Shown: positions 62,431 through 64,000 of the stretch, piece by piece
How the letters are laid out: the number at the start of each line of letters is the position of its first letter
How positions within the stretch are numbered: position 1 is the stretch's first letter
Assembly: GCA_037968815.1 (NCBI GenBank)
Contig: JBBKWF010000006.1
Coordinates: forward strand, 133,913 to 197,912
Origin: Pseudopedobacter sp037968815
Lineage (GTDB): Bacteria; Bacteroidota; Bacteroidia; Sphingobacteriales; Sphingobacteriaceae
Direction: 5' to 3'
DNA length: 64,000 nt
Position numbers and translations under genes: made by a program
The notes under the pieces: model-generated
Databases searched by the model: none
What the model was told of the DNA's origin: nothing
What the model saw: only the letters and a program-made list of their open reading frames with translations

Positions 62431-63648
62431 TTAAAACCTTGACAACTTTCTTTTCAATTCGCCCATATCACTACTTACCTTAACATCAAGAATTTTAGCA
62501 TAATGCTGAGTTGTTTTCAAGTTCGTATGTCCGAGCATTTTAGACACCGTCTCAATTGGCACTCCGTTACTTAATGTCACCGTTGTAGCAAAAGTATGTC
62601 GGGCTATGTGAAAGGTTAGTATCTTTGTTATACCACAAACATCTGCAATCTCTTTGAGATAAGAATTCATTTTTTGATTGCTTAAAACTGGGAGCAAGGT
62701 GCCGTCAGTTTCACAACTAGGATAATTTTGATACCTATCCAAAATTTCAGTTGCTATCTCTAACAAAGGTATTCTGCTAGCGGTAAGTGTCTTCTTTCTC
62801 GCCGTAAAAATCCATGAGCCACCGTCAACTCCAGTTCCAATTTCCGACCGTTTTAACTTTTTTACATCCGCATAAGACAAACCTGTGTAGCAACAGAACA
62901 AGAAAATATCCCTCACTTGTGCTAAACGTTCGATTGCGAAGTTCTTTTTATAGATGATGCTCAACTCGGCTTGGGTCATAAATACCCGTTCCCCTGCTAT
63001 TGCTTTAGATTTATAATTTGAAAATGGATTGTTTGGTATCCAACCGTGAGCAATACAGATGTTCACAATTTTTTTCAGATTTTTAATGTATTTCGCAGCG
63101 GAGACAAGACTAAGGCTGCAATGACTTCGTAAATAATATTCAAAGTCGACAATAAATTCATGTGATAACTTGTCAATCTCAAAATTGGTCTCGTTACAAT
63201 TCATTTCGATAAAAGATCTCAAATGCTTGATCGTTGTTTTGTATCCTTTCAGGGTGTTCGGTTCGAACCCATTCCCTAAAAGAGACTCTACTCTTTGGTT
63301 ATGGTCTTCAAAAATATCCAAGAGCATCTTTGATTTTTCTCTCTTTCCAGTTAATGAATTTCTTAAACTTTCTACAGTTATTTCTTTTCCTGCCTCTACC
63401 AGAAGTTGATGGTTGACATTCAACTTTGTCTGTAAGCTATCCAAGTAGGCATTCAACAGTCTCGTTTCTTCTTTAGTGCCTTTACATCGGCATGAATGTG
63501 AATTCCAGTTCGAGGGAATAGATCTTTTACCGATGGAAATCTCTGTCCGCTTACAATTCACACTGATGCGTAAATAAATCGGCATTGAGCCTGAAGAATA
63601 GTTTTTGGGCTTTTTCAGGTAGAAAAGCACTTGAAAATTAGTTAACAT
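62431..63648 (-). CDS. tyrosine recombinase (phage integrase family)
   Basis: 405 residues. SAM-like core-binding domain (about 105-210), catalytic domain about 215-405. The His-x-x-Arg motif is HIARHTFA (about 346-353), the second His lies in LGHTNLKTTQHYAKI (about 372), and the nucleophile Tyr is about residue 382. The first catalytic Arg (usually TGLRYSD) is Ser here (CYTGLSYADVKKL), as I recall for many Bacteroidota mobilisable element integrases. It is 240 bp from the 3' end of a tRNA-Glu gene. No excisionase or mobilisation genes were seen nearby. Confidence 0.92.
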   Translation of the reverse strand: MLTNFQVLFYLKKPKNYSSGSMPIYLRISVNCKRTEISIGKRSIPSNWNSHSCRCKGTKEETRLLNAYLDSLQTKLNVNHQLLVEAGKEITVESLRNSLTGKREKSKMLLDIFEDHNQRVESLLGNGFEPNTLKGYKTTIKHLRSFIEMNCNETNFEIDKLSHEFIVDFEYYLRSHCSLSLVSAAKYIKNLKKIVNICIAHGWIPNNPFSNYKSKAIAGERVFMTQAELSIIYKKNFAIERLAQVRDIFLFCCYTGLSYADVKKLKRSEIGTGVDGGSWIFTARKKTLTASRIPLLEIATEILDRYQNYPSCETDGTLLPVLSNQKMNSYLKEIADVCGITKILTFHIARHTFATTVTLSNGVPIETVSKMLGHTNLKTTQHYAKILDVKVSSDMGELKRKLSRF

Positions 63649-63831
63649 AACAACTTGATTTTAAAGGTTTACAAAAAAACACTTGCAACTAGTCCAAATC
63701 AAGATGTTTAGTGAGCAAACGGGTTGTTTTACAATCTATTACAGGGTTTCCAGTGAGTATTGGTTTTTGATTCTGATTACTCACTCGAATTATGTGAAGA
63801 ATTGAATATTTTGTGATATTTCAGAAAACAA

Positions 63832-63864
63832 AAAAGGCTGTAATCTTATGATTTACAGCCTTTT
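63832..63864 (-). terminator. terminator downstream of tRNA-Glu
   Basis: AAAAGGCTGTAATC (63832-63845) pairs with GATTTACAGCCTTTT (63850-63864), with one bulged base. On the - strand the stem ends in a T run. It lies about 25 bp after the tRNA 3' end. Confidence 0.75.
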
Positions 63865-63888
63865 GATTGATTTTACTACTGAAATGTG

Positions 63889-63960
63889 TAGCCCGTAGGG
63901 GAATCGAACCCCTGTTTCTAGAATGAAAATCTAACGTCCTAACCCCTAGACGAACGGGCC
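63889..63960 (-). tRNA. tRNA-Glu (UUC anticodon)
   Basis: 72 nt on the - strand starting at 63960. The acceptor stem is GGCCCGT / ACGGGCT (closing pair G-T), discriminator A, and CCA is not encoded. The D arm is present with AGGGGTTAGGA. The anticodon stem TTAGA/TCTAG holds the loop TTTTCAT with anticodon TTC (Glu). The T arm is CAGGGGTTCGATTCCCCT. The tyrosine recombinase lies next to its 3' end, the usual side for element insertion. Confidence 0.95.
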
Positions 63961-64000
63961 ATTAATTGGAAAGCTTGCCTTGCTTTTAGCATTACGCCTT

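Noticed and set aside
1..64000. CRISPR array or restriction/defence system
   Set aside because: I saw no regularly spaced direct repeats and no Cas, restriction, toxin-antitoxin or abortive infection motifs.

Overview
The window looks like a chromosomal segment of a Bacteroidota bacterium, most likely a Pedobacter-like Sphingobacteriaceae. This rests on AT-rich DNA, a SusC/SusD pair, a DUF5683 protein, an S9B dipeptidyl peptidase, an A-rich region rather than strong Shine-Dalgarno sites before many starts, a TAnnTTTG-type promoter, and dispersed repeats of a kind common in this phylum. No gene was searched against a database; names come from reading motifs.

Region 1 (1-11.4 kb) is housekeeping. 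It holds a cut-off hypothetical gene, an FMN reductase, parA-parB-DUF5683-dapB-lepB in one tightly packed + strand run, a dipeptidyl peptidase IV-like enzyme, a four-helix membrane protein, rarA and a Tat-exported metallophosphatase.

Region 2 (11.6-24.8 kb) is a complete L-rhamnose dissimilation locus on the - strand: GntR-type regulator, rhaT, a fused rhamnulose-1-phosphate aldolase/lactaldehyde dehydrogenase, rhaI, rhaK and then lutA-lutB-lutC. The kinase stop and the lutA start overlap as ATGA. The gene order follows the pathway: rhamnose, rhamnulose, rhamnulose-1-P, DHAP plus lactaldehyde, lactate, pyruvate. A PEP synthase next to it could return pyruvate to gluconeogenesis.

Region 3 (24.9-53.5 kb) is an accessory glycan/acid catabolism region. 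It has two related AraC regulators, a ceramidase-like protein, an M28 peptidase, and a SusC-SusD-DUF5017-FAS1 surface operon. A ten-gene - strand block follows: MFS transporter, HEAT protein, HpcH/HpaI aldolase, aldo/keto reductase, BNR protein, Gfo/Idh, SDR, two SGNH hydrolases and a Tat sialidase-like protein. Divergently on the + strand lie an LhgO-type oxidase, a GH30-like glycosidase and a TIG-NAGPA lipoprotein. A recurring site with core TGATACTAT precedes both AraC genes and several operon heads, and may be a shared operator. One SGNH hydrolase is circularly permuted. Decayed fragments (an SDR tail, a PEP synthase 3' end) show that this region has been rearranged.

Region 4 (54-61.1 kb) is a seven-gene - strand operon: RidA, 3-hydroxyacyl-CoA dehydrogenase, GSA-type aminotransferase, a second degenerate dehydrogenase, M19 dipeptidase, FAH-family hydrolase and a D-threonine aldolase-like enzyme. 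I recognise the families but not the pathway.

Region 5 (61.1-64 kb) is gene-poor DNA with ORF debris, then a tyrosine recombinase beside tRNA-Glu(UUC). This suggests a genomic island boundary, although I found no second att copy.
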